Shown here: positions 1-8,561 of the stretch, one piece after another
Numbering within the stretch: position 1 is the first letter of the stretch
Layout: each line of letters opens with the position of its first letter
Origin: Colwellia sp. PAMC 20917
Lineage (GTDB): Bacteria; Pseudomonadota; Gammaproteobacteria; Enterobacterales; Alteromonadaceae
Length of the DNA: 64,000 nucleotides
Assembly (NCBI RefSeq): GCF_001767295.1
Contig: NZ_CP014944.1
Span: 3,658,001 to 3,722,000 of the forward strand
Reading direction: 5' to 3'
The notes under the pieces: model-generated
What the model saw: the letters and a program-made list of their open reading frames with translations, nothing else
The model's database searches: none
What the model was told of the DNA's origin: nothing
Position numbers and translations under genes: made by a program

Positions 1-1
1 T

Positions 2-1039
2 ATGGCAAACGATATCTCTTATCAAAGTGCTTCAATAACACTGAATAAGAACGATGATGACAGCTTAAGAGTCAACATCTCAGGAGCTTTAGAAAACTGT
101 TGTTATAATATCGCTAATACTGACGTTGTTGAGTTAGCCGTTATGCCAAGAATTGTGACTAATGATAGCTCTTCTTTAGAGGTCGTTATTGCGGCAAATG
201 AAGTAAACTATATAGATAAAAGTTTCAGTGTATTCTACTCTCAAGCTATTACCACATCAGTAAATAGCTTGTCACTTATTAATACTTCTGGTTTTACTGT
301 TGTTAAAGGTAATGATTCATCGACTGATGTTATTTTACCCGGCACTACAGTTGTTAGTGGCATGGTAGATATTCCTGTTTCATTTGAGACGAGTTTAAAT
401 GACACCAAACTTACGATTACCCCAGTTAACTCTTTGTCTAAAGGCCAAAATTACCAATACAATGTCGGTAACTTAGTTGTGAAGTCTACAGAAAAGTCTG
501 TCGATGTTTATAATGATTCACTTTCGTTTTATATCGAAAATAATGATGACTTTGATATTAATGACGTGCATTTAGATAACAATAACTTTACCAGCAACGG
601 AAATGCGATTACTCTCTCCAATTCAGCGGGTGATAGTTCTTCACCTTCAAATTATGATCGCAGTGTTTATTTATATCTACCATCATCCATTGAAACGTTG
701 CAAAGCTTTTCAATGCGTCTTTACTCGGTAACAGAAGACGGCGTCAGTTATAATTCAGTAAGAAATTTTACTCTTGTTAGAGATAGTAATATTTATAATG
801 TTTCACCATTGGGACTAGTCAAACTTGCTGAAAATGAAACATTAATTACCGAAAGTCTTCAAACGTCGATTGAAACAGGAACCGCTCAATTAGACAATCA
901 GAAAGTTTACCGCACCTCAACGTCTATATACGCTTCTGATGATTTAGATAGCTCGGAAAATAGTCTAACGTTTGAATATGCTTATCAAACAAAAGCGGGT
1001 GATATTGTTACGGGTACTATTAATCTCCCAGTGCAATAA
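2..1039 (+). CDS. Surface or secreted protein with Ig-like segment, probably 5'-truncated by the window edge
   Basis: The reading frame is open from the first bases of the window to a stop at 1039, so the visible 345 residues are probably the C-terminal part of a larger protein. The visible N-terminus has no signal peptide. The composition is rich in Ser, Asn, Asp and Thr with few Lys or Cys, typical of exported beta-rich proteins. Residues of about 90-170 resemble a bacterial Ig-like repeat of the SbsA/Big_5 type (a phrase of the form TLTITPxxxLxxGxxY). No catalytic motif is visible. A strong terminator follows at 1094-1120. The function is unknown; adhesion or a structural surface role is only a guess. 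Confidence 0.6.
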   Translation: MANDISYQSASITLNKNDDDSLRVNISGALENCCYNIANTDVVELAVMPRIVTNDSSSLEVVIAANEVNYIDKSFSVFYSQAITTSVNSLSLINTSGFTVVKGNDSSTDVILPGTTVVSGMVDIPVSFETSLNDTKLTITPVNSLSKGQNYQYNVGNLVVKSTEKSVDVYNDSLSFYIENNDDFDINDVHLDNNNFTSNGNAITLSNSAGDSSSPSNYDRSVYLYLPSSIETLQSFSMRLYSVTEDGVSYNSVRNFTLVRDSNIYNVSPLGLVKLAENETLITESLQTSIETGTAQLDNQKVYRTSTSIYASDDLDSSENSLTFEYAYQTKAGDIVTGTINLPVQ

Positions 1040-1093
1040 ATACCAGTGATGATTATTTTATATCAGTAAGTTTAGTCTGATTAATTCACCTTT

Positions 1094-1120
1094 AAAACCC
1101 GCTATCTAGCGGGTTTTTTA
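1094..1120 (+). terminator. Rho-independent terminator
   Basis: A GC-rich stem (cccgct / agcggg) with a tetraloop is preceded by an A run and followed by a run of six T. It lies 55 bases after the stop of the first gene and ends that transcript. The A run makes it potentially bidirectional. Confidence 0.85.
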
Positions 1121-1125
1121 TTTTA

Positions 1126-1590
1126 AAGCTAGCTTGTCTATCGCCGCTTTAGTCTTGTGAATAAAACGCTAGGTCAGTATGAAAAAACGTTACGTGTTGT
1201 TCATTGCGTAAGTCTTTAATATGCAACCTAAAGAATGAAAAGGTAGGGCTATGACTAAGCCACGACTCGCATGACGCGAAGTCGCGCCTAAACTAAAGCG
1301 AGTATCACGTGACCGGGCTAGTTATATCGAGCAGCAGGCTTTTATGTTTAAATTTCGCCCCGATTGTTAACCTTTTTCGATATTTTTATGTGCCACTAGA
1401 TAGCCATTATATCCGACTGAGTAAAGTATGCCGGGCCGCATTTTAAGGTTTTACTTGTCATTTTACCCGCCAATTTATATTATGCATCTATCGAATAGGC
1501 TCTGCATAAGTAAAGTTATCAAGAAAAACAAGGAGGTCGTTACCAAAAGGATTTTACTTTATAAGCATTAATTTGAAGGTGGTGGTCCAA
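1126..1590. other. Intergenic stretch with a possible decayed reading frame
   Basis: No intact gene is visible in this stretch. An ATG at 1251 sits behind a purine-rich AGGTAGGG motif. It opens a frame interrupted by a TGA at 1272-1274 and otherwise open to about 1369, rich in Arg, Lys and Ala. The local base composition is more GC-rich than the flanks, and imperfect inverted repeats occur around 1263-1283. This could be the remnant of a small gene, but I do not recognise the product and cannot exclude chance. Confidence 0.25.
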
Positions 1591-2412
1591 GTGAAAGTAA
1601 TATTCAGTCTTTATTTTTTACTTAGTGGTATATGCTTCATTTTGATGGTATCTCCAAATGTACTTGCTCACTCGATTGTTACCCCTATTTATATTTCATA
1701 TGAAAATTCAGCCATTAATCCAAAGCATAGTTCTCTAGTACTGCCTAAAAATCTCCACTACAATTTTGCTTCTATTGAACTACTGATTGAACAAGAAGTC
1801 GGTCGGATTGTTTTACCTCAAATTTATCAAAATATCGGAATAGCTATTACTATTACGCCTTTACCTGCTAAAAGAGCAGAATTGTTAGCGAGTATCGGGC
1901 AAAGTGATGGCGAAATAATGAGAATTTGGTCCTACGCAGATGAGAACAAAGAAATGATCAGAGTTCCTACTCCTTATTATTCTTTGCAAACTATGCCATT
2001 TAGCCTAACAAGTAAGCAGCTCAATATTGTCAGTAAAGATGATTTAAAAAAATATAAATTGGCCAAAATTAGAGGTGTAAAACACACCGATAATATAACG
2101 AATGGTTTAAGTCATGTTGTCGAAATGAATAGTACTGAAAATATGTTTAAAATATTACAAAGTGGCCTAGTTGATGTTGTCTTGACCAATACTATAGACG
2201 GTCAGCTAATCTTGAAAAGGTTGGGTTACCAAAACATAATTCCTGCAAAAAAGCCATTAGCTGTTTTTCCTCTTTATCATTATATACATCAGAAAAATAA
2301 AAAATTAGTCCCTCTTATTAACCAAGAAATAATGCGTCTGCGACAAAGTGGTGAATTAAAAACGTTAATTGCCTTAGCTGAAAAGCAAGTGATCAGTTTA
2401 AACCACCAATGA
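1591..2412 (+). CDS. Periplasmic solute-binding protein (family 3-like), orphan
   Basis: The predicted product is an exported protein of about 273 residues. A GTG start at 1591 is preferred over the upstream TTG at 1573, because a GAAGGTGGT Shine-Dalgarno-like stretch lies about 7 bases before it and translation then begins with a normal signal peptide ending near VLA-HS. The mature part has the layout of bacterial extracellular solute-binding family 3 proteins: a first lobe including LPAKRAELLASIG, a second-lobe region beginning near YKLAKIRGVKHTDN, and a C-terminal LRQSGELKTLIAL helix. No transporter genes are adjacent, so it may serve an unlinked permease or act as a sensor. The ligand cannot be inferred. 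Confidence 0.75.
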   Translation: MKVIFSLYFLLSGICFILMVSPNVLAHSIVTPIYISYENSAINPKHSSLVLPKNLHYNFASIELLIEQEVGRIVLPQIYQNIGIAITITPLPAKRAELLASIGQSDGEIMRIWSYADENKEMIRVPTPYYSLQTMPFSLTSKQLNIVSKDDLKKYKLAKIRGVKHTDNITNGLSHVVEMNSTENMFKILQSGLVDVVLTNTIDGQLILKRLGYQNIIPAKKPLAVFPLYHYIHQKNKKLVPLINQEIMRLRQSGELKTLIALAEKQVISLNHQ

Positions 2413-2564
2413 TTGCTATATGTAACTCTGTTAATTATTATCGTTCTTAAATCCTTTTCCAATACTCCTCACTAACGTCTTCATTTTATGTTTTTTTTGC
2501 CGATGTGATGGTATCCTGATGTGCTTATTTTTAAGATAATTAAATAACTTTAAAAGGATGTTAA

Positions 2565-3506
2565 ATGAAATTTTCATTAAAAATTCCAATAATATTGATG
2601 CTTTTTATCAGTAGCTCTGCCTTTTCTGCTAATGAAGTACAGATCAATGCGCAGCAAGCCAATACACAGTGTTTATCGAAGCAATGGCAGAAAAAAAATC
2701 TACTGCAACTCAAGGAAGATAAATTTACCCTTGAAAAAAAAGCAGATAAAGAAGCTTTAGCACTACAATTATTGGCTTGTTTAGCAAGCCCAGATGCTGA
2801 AATAAGAGATGGTGTTGCTTTTGAAGCATTAAGCTATTGGTTGCGAAACGAACACCTTAGCCAAGCAATACATATTGAAATGTTTAACTACTTAACTCGT
2901 GTTTTAGAATCGAAAGTATCTGACACTTTTGGTGTCTATCAGTCATTCTCAATCTTGGTATTAGCTGAAGTGGTTCGTGTCGATAGGCACTCACCTTTTT
3001 TAACCGCTGACCAAAGAGACTATTTAGTCAATGTCGGTACAAGTTTTTTAACTAATGTAAAAGATTATCGCGGTTTTTCAACTAAAACTGGTTGGCAACA
3101 TAGTATCGCTCACGCTGCAGACCTTATGCTGCAATTGGCGTTAAACCCTAAAGTTAACAAAGCGCAACTCGATAAGATACTGGTCGCTTTAGCTAGCCAA
3201 CTTACTGCTAATGATCAACATTCATATATTCAAGGAGAGTCAAAACGTATCGCTATGGCTGTTATATATGTTTTTTTACGAGAACAATACTCTGCTGATG
3301 ATTTTAACCTTTGGCTTAGTAAAGTGGTTGATCCTGCTCCTTTCAATCAATGGCAAGATGTTTATCAAAGTGAACAAGGGTTAATTAAATTACATAACAC
3401 ACAGAGTTTTTTATACGCGTTATATGCCACAATAAAACCCAGTCAGAATAAAGTATTAACTGAAATGTCTATCTATTTAGAGCAAGTCATTAAAGCGACT
3501 AAATAA
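2565..3506 (+). CDS. DUF2785 family protein, exported
   Basis: A 313-residue protein with an N-terminal signal peptide (cleavage near SAFSA-NE) followed by an all-helical body. The central phrase TGWQHSIAHAADLMLQLAL around residues 187-205 is the hallmark that I associate with DUF2785. The biochemical role of that family is unknown. The start is supported by AAAGGA about 8 bases upstream. The gene stands alone with about 150 bases on its 5' side and 110 on its 3' side. Periplasmic location is inferred from the signal peptide. No catalytic residues can be assigned. Confidence 0.7.
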   Translation: MKFSLKIPIILMLFISSSAFSANEVQINAQQANTQCLSKQWQKKNLLQLKEDKFTLEKKADKEALALQLLACLASPDAEIRDGVAFEALSYWLRNEHLSQAIHIEMFNYLTRVLESKVSDTFGVYQSFSILVLAEVVRVDRHSPFLTADQRDYLVNVGTSFLTNVKDYRGFSTKTGWQHSIAHAADLMLQLALNPKVNKAQLDKILVALASQLTANDQHSYIQGESKRIAMAVIYVFLREQYSADDFNLWLSKVVDPAPFNQWQDVYQSEQGLIKLHNTQSFLYALYATIKPSQNKVLTEMSIYLEQVIKATK

Positions 3507-3617
3507 CGTCAAATTGTATGGTTTAATGGTCATTTTAATCAATGTAAAAGCAAAGATAACTATTATCATCAATGATTTTCGTAATAACAACAGCCAAACT
3601 CACGGAGTGAGCGTTTA

Positions 3618-4205
3618 ATGAATACTAGAATTAATAAGAATACTTATATAATCAAAGAGCATGTTGGCCTATTTAAAGCGGCAAATAATTACGACATTTA
3701 TGATCCTGAAACAGGGGATATCATCATGGAATGTCGAGAGCCGAATTTAGGCTTTTTTACTAAAATGCTGCGTTTCACTGACTACAAAACCATGACACCT
3801 TTTGATGTTCAAATACGTACGCCTGACGATCAGCGTATCATCCGAATTCAGCGTGGTATCTCTTTATTTATTTCAAAAGTAACTGTTTTTGATTGTGACG
3901 GTAATGCGGTTGGTTACTTTAAACAAAAATTATTTTCAATCGGCGGAAAATTCGATATCTTTGACAACCAAGACCAACTTGTCTGTCAGTTAAAGGGCAA
4001 CTGGGTTGGTTGGAATTTTCGCTTTATGGATGGCAATGATGAACTTGCTCATATATCGAAAGAATGGGGTGGCATAGGTAAAGAGTTATTTACCAGTGCA
4101 GATAATTACGCATTAAAAATTTCTGCTGATGTTCCTGAAGATCACCCGATTAGAAAGCTGATCCTTGCTGCCGTAATGTGTATTGATATGGTTTTAAAAG
4201 AATAA
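3618..4205 (+). CDS. Phospholipid scramblase-like / LURP-one-related (tubby-like fold) protein
   Basis: A 195-residue soluble protein with repeated beta-hairpin phrases (YDIYDPETGDIIMECREP, FDIFDNQDQLVCQLKGNW), as in scramblase-related and LURP-one proteins with a twelve-stranded tubby-like barrel. The C-terminal helix (RKLILAAVMCIDMVL) fits the hydrophobic central helix of that fold. Bacterial members have no proven biochemical role, and lipid scrambling should not be assumed. GGAGTGA lies about 8 bases before the ATG. The dehydrogenase gene starts 22 bases downstream, so the two may be co-transcribed. Confidence 0.7.
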   Translation: MNTRINKNTYIIKEHVGLFKAANNYDIYDPETGDIIMECREPNLGFFTKMLRFTDYKTMTPFDVQIRTPDDQRIIRIQRGISLFISKVTVFDCDGNAVGYFKQKLFSIGGKFDIFDNQDQLVCQLKGNWVGWNFRFMDGNDELAHISKEWGGIGKELFTSADNYALKISADVPEDHPIRKLILAAVMCIDMVLKE

Positions 4206-4227
4206 TGCTAAGAGGAAACATTTAATA

Positions 4228-5181
4228 ATGGCAGTTATTACTTTTGTGAGTCAACTTGCCCAGCAAGAGCAAGATGCTTGGTTAGCGCTATTATCCACTA
4301 AGCTGCCAAATGAAGCTATTAAGCTTGATAAAGACTTATCTGTTGAGCAAAAGCTTCAATGCGAAATCGCTATTGTTGCTAATCCAGATCCTAATATCTT
4401 GTCACAATACCCCAAACTCATATGGGTACAGAGCCTATGGGCAGGGGTCGATGCGCTAGTTTCGCAATTAAGCGATAATAAACCAACGCCAAGCTTTAAA
4501 CTGGTGCGTTTAATTGATCCAATATTAGCGCAAACCATGAGTGAGGCGGTCTTAACTTGGGTGCTTTATTTACATCGTGATATGCCAAAATACTTACAAC
4601 AACAAAAATCAGCACAGTGGCTACAACATCGCTATTTACTGCCACAAGAGCGCACCTTAGGTATTTTAGGTTTAGGTGAATTAGGTAAGTTGAGCGCGTT
4701 ACGTTTACATGATAATGGCTTTAATGTGCTTGGTTGGAGTCAAAGTGATAAGTTAATTAATGGCATTACATGCTATTCAGGAGACGAGGGATTAGTGACT
4801 ATGGTTAAGCAAACAGATATTTTAATTTGTTTACTACCACTTACTTCAGCCACCTACCAACTCATCAACGATGATCTGCTGACAAACCTACCACCAGGCG
4901 CCAGTATTATTAACTTTGCTCGAGGGGGTATCGTCGCTAATCACGACCTTATTAATCACTTAGCCAATGGCAATATTGAACATGCAATTCTAGATGTTTT
5001 TCAACAAGAGCCATTAGATAAAAGTGATGCTTTATGGTCGAATGAAAAAATAACGGTTCTTCCCCATATTTCTGCGCCGACACATTTTGAAAGTGCCGGT
5101 GAAATTGTGACCAATAATATTAAAAAATATCGAAGTAACGACCAGATACCTATTTATATTGACTGGAATAAAGGCTATTAA
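4228..5181 (+). CDS. ghrA: Glyoxylate/hydroxypyruvate reductase A-like 2-hydroxyacid dehydrogenase
   Basis: A 317-residue D-isomer-specific 2-hydroxyacid dehydrogenase, expected to reduce glyoxylate or hydroxypyruvate with NADPH in the cytoplasm. The Rossmann motif GLGELG is at residues 148-153. The catalytic triad is visible as Arg232 (FARGG), Glu261 (QQEPL) and His280 (LPHIS). Length and the short N-terminal catalytic segment match the GhrA subgroup better than SerA or PdxB. An AGAGGAAA ribosome site lies upstream. The exact substrate is inferred from family resemblance. Confidence 0.82.
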   Translation: MAVITFVSQLAQQEQDAWLALLSTKLPNEAIKLDKDLSVEQKLQCEIAIVANPDPNILSQYPKLIWVQSLWAGVDALVSQLSDNKPTPSFKLVRLIDPILAQTMSEAVLTWVLYLHRDMPKYLQQQKSAQWLQHRYLLPQERTLGILGLGELGKLSALRLHDNGFNVLGWSQSDKLINGITCYSGDEGLVTMVKQTDILICLLPLTSATYQLINDDLLTNLPPGASIINFARGGIVANHDLINHLANGNIEHAILDVFQQEPLDKSDALWSNEKITVLPHISAPTHFESAGEIVTNNIKKYRSNDQIPIYIDWNKGY

Positions 5182-5200
5182 TATTTTTGATTAGCGATTT

Positions 5201-5230
5201 ACTATTACCATCATGCTTGATGGCAATAGT
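5201..5230. terminator. Convergent-gene hairpin
   Basis: A 13-bp stem with one mismatch (actattaccatca / tgatggcaatagt) lies between two convergent genes. There is no clear T run, so intrinsic termination is only suggested by position. Confidence 0.4.
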
Positions 5231-5266
5231 AAGCTATTATTGAGCCGTGAGTCTGACTAATGCGAC

Positions 5267-6199
5267 TTAGCCATCGGCATTAATCGTCGCAATAAGTTCG
5301 GCAAGGCAAGCTTCATTTTGATCATGTGGAACTTGACAGGTTCCCGCCGCATTATGTCCACCACCATTGTATTTCAACATAAGTTCACCGACATTTGTTT
5401 TTGCACTGCGATCAAAAATAGATTTACCGGTAGCAAAAACAGTATTTTGTTTTTTAAGCCCCCACATAACATGAATTGAAATATTACATTGTGGAAATAA
5501 GGCATAAATAACAAAACGATTACCCGAGTAAATAATTTCTTCTTCTCTTAAGTCCAGCACAACTAAGTTATTGTGTACGGTTGCACAGCGCTTAATTTGC
5601 TCTTTAAATTTTTCTTCATGTTCAAAATAAAGATCGGTGCGTTCCTTAACATCAGGGAGTGCGAGTAATTGGTCAATGTTGTGATCTTTACCAAAATCAA
5701 TTAAGTCCATCATCAGTTCATAGTTCGAAATCCGAAACTCTCTGAAACGGCCTAAACCTGTGCGTGAGTCCATAATGAAATTAAGTAATTCCCATCGCTT
5801 GGCATGCAAAACTTCTTCTTTATTAAATTGTGCTGAATCACCTTTATCTACCGCTTCCATCATGCTTGTCCAACTTGCGGGGAAAGTTTCTATGCCACCG
5901 TAGTAGTCATAAACAACGCGAGCAGCTGAAGGCGCATCAGGGTCGATAACATGGTTATCTCGTTTTTTATTACGAAGTGTTTCACTATGATGGTGATCAA
6001 AAGCGATATGAACACCGTCAACATAAGGTAAGTTGGTGGAAATATCATCTGGCCCAACCGCTATCTTTCCGTCTTGCATATCTTTGGGGTGAACAAAGAG
6101 AATACCGTCAACTAAATTAATATGTTTGAGTAAAATAGCACAAACTAAACCATCAAAATCACTACGTGTTACTAAACGGTATTTTTTATTATCCGACAT
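5267..6199 (-). CDS. DHH-family phosphoesterase (exopolyphosphatase-related)
   Basis: A 310-residue DHH/DHHA1 phosphoesterase. The N-terminal metal-binding motifs are RSDFDGLVCA (residues 12-21) and the DHHH cluster at 68-71. The C-terminal DHHA1 substrate-binding motif is GGGHNAAGTC. Family members hydrolyse phosphodiester or phosphoanhydride bonds in short oligonucleotides, cyclic dinucleotides or polyphosphate using Mn2+, and the sequence does not say which is the substrate here. GGAGAT precedes the ATG by about 7 bases on the minus strand. The gene converges on the dehydrogenase and is transcribed alone. Confidence 0.8.
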   Translation of the reverse strand: MSDNKKYRLVTRSDFDGLVCAILLKHINLVDGILFVHPKDMQDGKIAVGPDDISTNLPYVDGVHIAFDHHHSETLRNKKRDNHVIDPDAPSAARVVYDYYGGIETFPASWTSMMEAVDKGDSAQFNKEEVLHAKRWELLNFIMDSRTGLGRFREFRISNYELMMDLIDFGKDHNIDQLLALPDVKERTDLYFEHEEKFKEQIKRCATVHNNLVVLDLREEEIIYSGNRFVIYALFPQCNISIHVMWGLKKQNTVFATGKSIFDRSAKTNVGELMLKYNGGGHNAAGTCQVPHDQNEACLAELIATINADG

Positions 6200-6393
6200 T
6201 TATTATCTCCATTATATAGATTTTTACACTCTGTTATTTAACACTATATTGTTTATATAAGCATAATTAAAGTAGATTAATGCGTGGAATCAACTTTAAG
6301 GTTAAATAAAGTGCTTTATGTGTAGATTCTTTTATCTCTATTTTTTTTGAAAAGTCTATGCCTAGGCTTAACTTCCTATGTATTGCTCTCGCA

Positions 6394-6602
6394 TTAACCT
6401 AATGAACAAACCAAGCTGTTAGTCATTTCAGACCAGTTAGCGCTCTCCTGCATGGCTTCTGTTAAAGTAAGAACTTGTCAGCGGCTCGATATTTTGCTTA
6501 ATGCAAGGGTAATCGTGCTGGAATACCTTTATGAGTCTTTATAAAACTTGCTATACCTGCTTGAACGTTATTCATACCTAATTGGGAGAATAAACAAGTC
6601 AT
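6394..6602 (-). pseudogene. Decayed DUF2789 gene
   Basis: Translation on the minus strand from an ATG at 6602 gives MTCLFSQLGMNN, then a helix with ASFIKTH, a TAA in place of a likely CAA (Gln), AKYRAADKF, and then a frameshift. The neighbouring frame continues TEAMQESANWSEMTNSLV and stops at 6394. The order of motifs (LFxQLGL, FIxxH, AxFL, ExAxWxEVxxxL) matches the small helical DUF2789 proteins of about 75 residues. One in-frame stop plus one frameshift indicate a dead gene. The assignment rests on remembered family motifs. Confidence 0.65.
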
Positions 6603-6704
6603 TGTATAATTTTAGCGATCGTTAAGAGCTACGTTTCTGATAAGAAATCGAGTGTTGAGTATAGCTTGGATTGAGTAAAACACCGAAAAATTTAAGTAAA
6701 AAAG

Positions 6705-6737
6705 GAAAAAAGCAACGATTGAATATCGTTGCATTTT
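6705..6737 (-). terminator. Rho-independent terminator for rnhA (bidirectional)
   Basis: An 8-bp stem (gcaacgat / atcgttgc, 6712-6732) has six T following on the minus strand, about 80 bases after the rnhA stop. A T run is also present on the plus side. Confidence 0.8.
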
Positions 6738-6813
6738 TCCTATTTATTTTAAGGTAAGGCGGCAGTTAACCAATGAAAACGTTGACTATCTGGCGGCATT
6801 ATATATTGATCTA

Positions 6814-7650
6814 TTATCCCGCTTCGGTTGCTAATATTTCGCGAATATTTATTGTTTGCTGATATTGTACAAAATTCATTTCTTGTGACGTTCTGGCAAG
6901 TACAGCCATGCGATCGGCGAGCTCATTACCTTCAATATTCGCGTGACCTTTAACATGAGTAATAGCAATATGTTTTTTAATTTCTTGATAGAGTGTATAG
7001 CAAACCTTGACTAACTCTGGATTTTTAATCGCTTCGCCATTTGCTTTTTTCCAACCTTTATTTTTCCATCCTGTTGCCCATTTCGTGATGCTGTCGATGG
7101 AGTATTTTGAATCTGACAGTACTTGAATGGTTTTACCAGGATTAGCTTCAATATAAGCTTTCGCCAATTTAAAGGCTTGTAACATACCAATTAACTCAGC
7201 GGTGTTATTAGTACCATTGGCGTTATAGGCACCATACCAAAGGCTATGAATTTCACCTTGATGATAAACAGCGACACCAGTCCCTGATTTTCCAGGGTTG
7301 GGCGAACACGCACCGTCACAATAAATATCGATATTAGCTTTAGTGACTTCACGATCGCTGCGTACTGTGCTGCCAGCAGGTTTTGCTGAAGCTGTTGCTC
7401 GACTCAATGATGAACTTGCGGTTTTAGCCGCAGCGGGGTATTCAGCTCCGTTGCGTGGTGGTGTTTTTAAGGATCGCTGGGTTAATGCTTTGGTGTAAGT
7501 TGACTTAAAAGCGGCTTCTGCTTCAACTTGTGAAGGAAACCCCATAAATTGAGCATCAGCACGCCCTGATGTTACGGATTGAACCGTTGTCCAGTTGTCA
7601 AAGACACCTGTTTTTGAACCTTTCCAAACCACGTAATATTTTTTACTCAT
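6814..7650 (-). CDS. rnhA: Ribonuclease HI with N-terminal hybrid-binding domain
   Basis: A 278-residue RNase H1 that cleaves the RNA strand of RNA-DNA hybrids. Residues 1-50 form the caulimovirus-type (viroplasmin) hybrid-binding domain (YYVVWKGSKTGVFDNW, then GFPSQVEAEAAF). A low-complexity Ala/Ser-rich linker covers about 55-100. The catalytic domain follows with acidic residues Asp112 (CDGAC), Glu152 (NTAELIG), Asp180 (SDSKYS) and Asp246 (ELADR). This is the long, eukaryote-like architecture, longer than the 155-residue E. coli enzyme, so a second short RnhA may be encoded elsewhere. It follows lgt by 13 bases, probably in one operon. Confidence 0.93.
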   Translation of the reverse strand: MSKKYYVVWKGSKTGVFDNWTTVQSVTSGRADAQFMGFPSQVEAEAAFKSTYTKALTQRSLKTPPRNGAEYPAAAKTASSSLSRATASAKPAGSTVRSDREVTKANIDIYCDGACSPNPGKSGTGVAVYHQGEIHSLWYGAYNANGTNNTAELIGMLQAFKLAKAYIEANPGKTIQVLSDSKYSIDSITKWATGWKNKGWKKANGEAIKNPELVKVCYTLYQEIKKHIAITHVKGHANIEGNELADRMAVLARTSQEMNFVQYQQTINIREILATEAG

Positions 7651-7663
7651 TATGCTACTCAGC

Positions 7664-8452
7664 TTATTTTAGTTTGTTCTTGGCAGATAACGACCATATT
7701 AATAAAACGATACCAGCGATAAAAAATGGAATACTCAGCATTTGCCCGGTATTTAACGCCCAAATCGACTCATAAGCAGCTTGTTTAACTTTTACTGACT
7801 CAATTAAAAATCGAGCGGTGAAGGTTAATATTAAAAATAAGCCTAATAATGAACCCTTTGGCGTTTTATCTTTTGATTTTTTATAAATAAAGAAGAGAAT
7901 AATAAAAATCAATAAATACGCAATCGCTTCATAAAGTTGCGCAGGGTGGCGAGGTATATTATCAATACGCGCGAAAATAATAGCCCAAGGCGCATCACTA
8001 GCAACGCCTAATATTTCAGAATTAACAAAGTTAGCTGAACGAACAAATACACCAAAGAGTGCGGTACAAATAGCTAATCGGTCGAGCAGCCATAAATAGT
8101 TTTCTTGATACTTTCTTGCGTATATACCTAATGCAATAATAAGTCCTAAACCGCCGCCATGGCTAGCAAGACCACCTTCCCAAATGGCCAGTATCTTTAA
8201 AGGATTAGCAAAGTAATATTGAGGGTCGTAAAAGAAACAATGGCCTAAGCGAGCACCAATAATTATACCAAAGACAGAATACATCAGTAAGTTGTCCAGA
8301 GCCTCTAGGTTTTTGTGCTCTGTTTGATACACCCATTTCATCACCTGTAAACCCGATATAATAGCGGCAGCAAATAGCGCGCCATACCAATGAACGCTTA
8401 AAGGACCTATAGAAAGTAAAACTGGATCAATATCCCAAATAAAATGTTGCAA
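7664..8452 (-). CDS. lgt: Prolipoprotein diacylglyceryl transferase, Bacteroidota-like
   Basis: An integral inner-membrane enzyme of 262 residues that transfers diacylglycerol from phosphatidylglycerol to the lipobox cysteine of prolipoproteins. Key motifs are HGGGLG (His98), RSANFVNSE (Arg138 and Glu146, in place of the usual RxGNFINGE) and RHPAQLYEA, with about seven hydrophobic segments. It starts with TTG, with TAAGG about 9 bases upstream. Phrases such as GARLGHCFFYDPQYY, GGLASHGG and NSEILG recall Lgt of Bacteroidota more than the enterobacterial protein, so this may be an acquired or second copy. It is co-directional with rnhA. Confidence 0.9.
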   Translation of the reverse strand: MQHFIWDIDPVLLSIGPLSVHWYGALFAAAIISGLQVMKWVYQTEHKNLEALDNLLMYSVFGIIIGARLGHCFFYDPQYYFANPLKILAIWEGGLASHGGGLGLIIALGIYARKYQENYLWLLDRLAICTALFGVFVRSANFVNSEILGVASDAPWAIIFARIDNIPRHPAQLYEAIAYLLIFIILFFIYKKSKDKTPKGSLLGLFLILTFTARFLIESVKVKQAAYESIWALNTGQMLSIPFFIAGIVLLIWSLSAKNKLK

Positions 8453-8561
8453 TGAAAAAAACCTTATTTATACGTATGCAGTGATTGAGTTGTTGATGAA
8501 CAACAACCATAAAGTCGCTATTATGTCAGTCAATTAGCGATAAAACGAGAGCAAAGTTGTA

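Noticed and set aside
6200-6393. Possible promoter or RNA gene between the DHH gene and the DUF2789 relic
   Set aside because: Only weak AT-rich matches; no stable structure or conserved motif visible.
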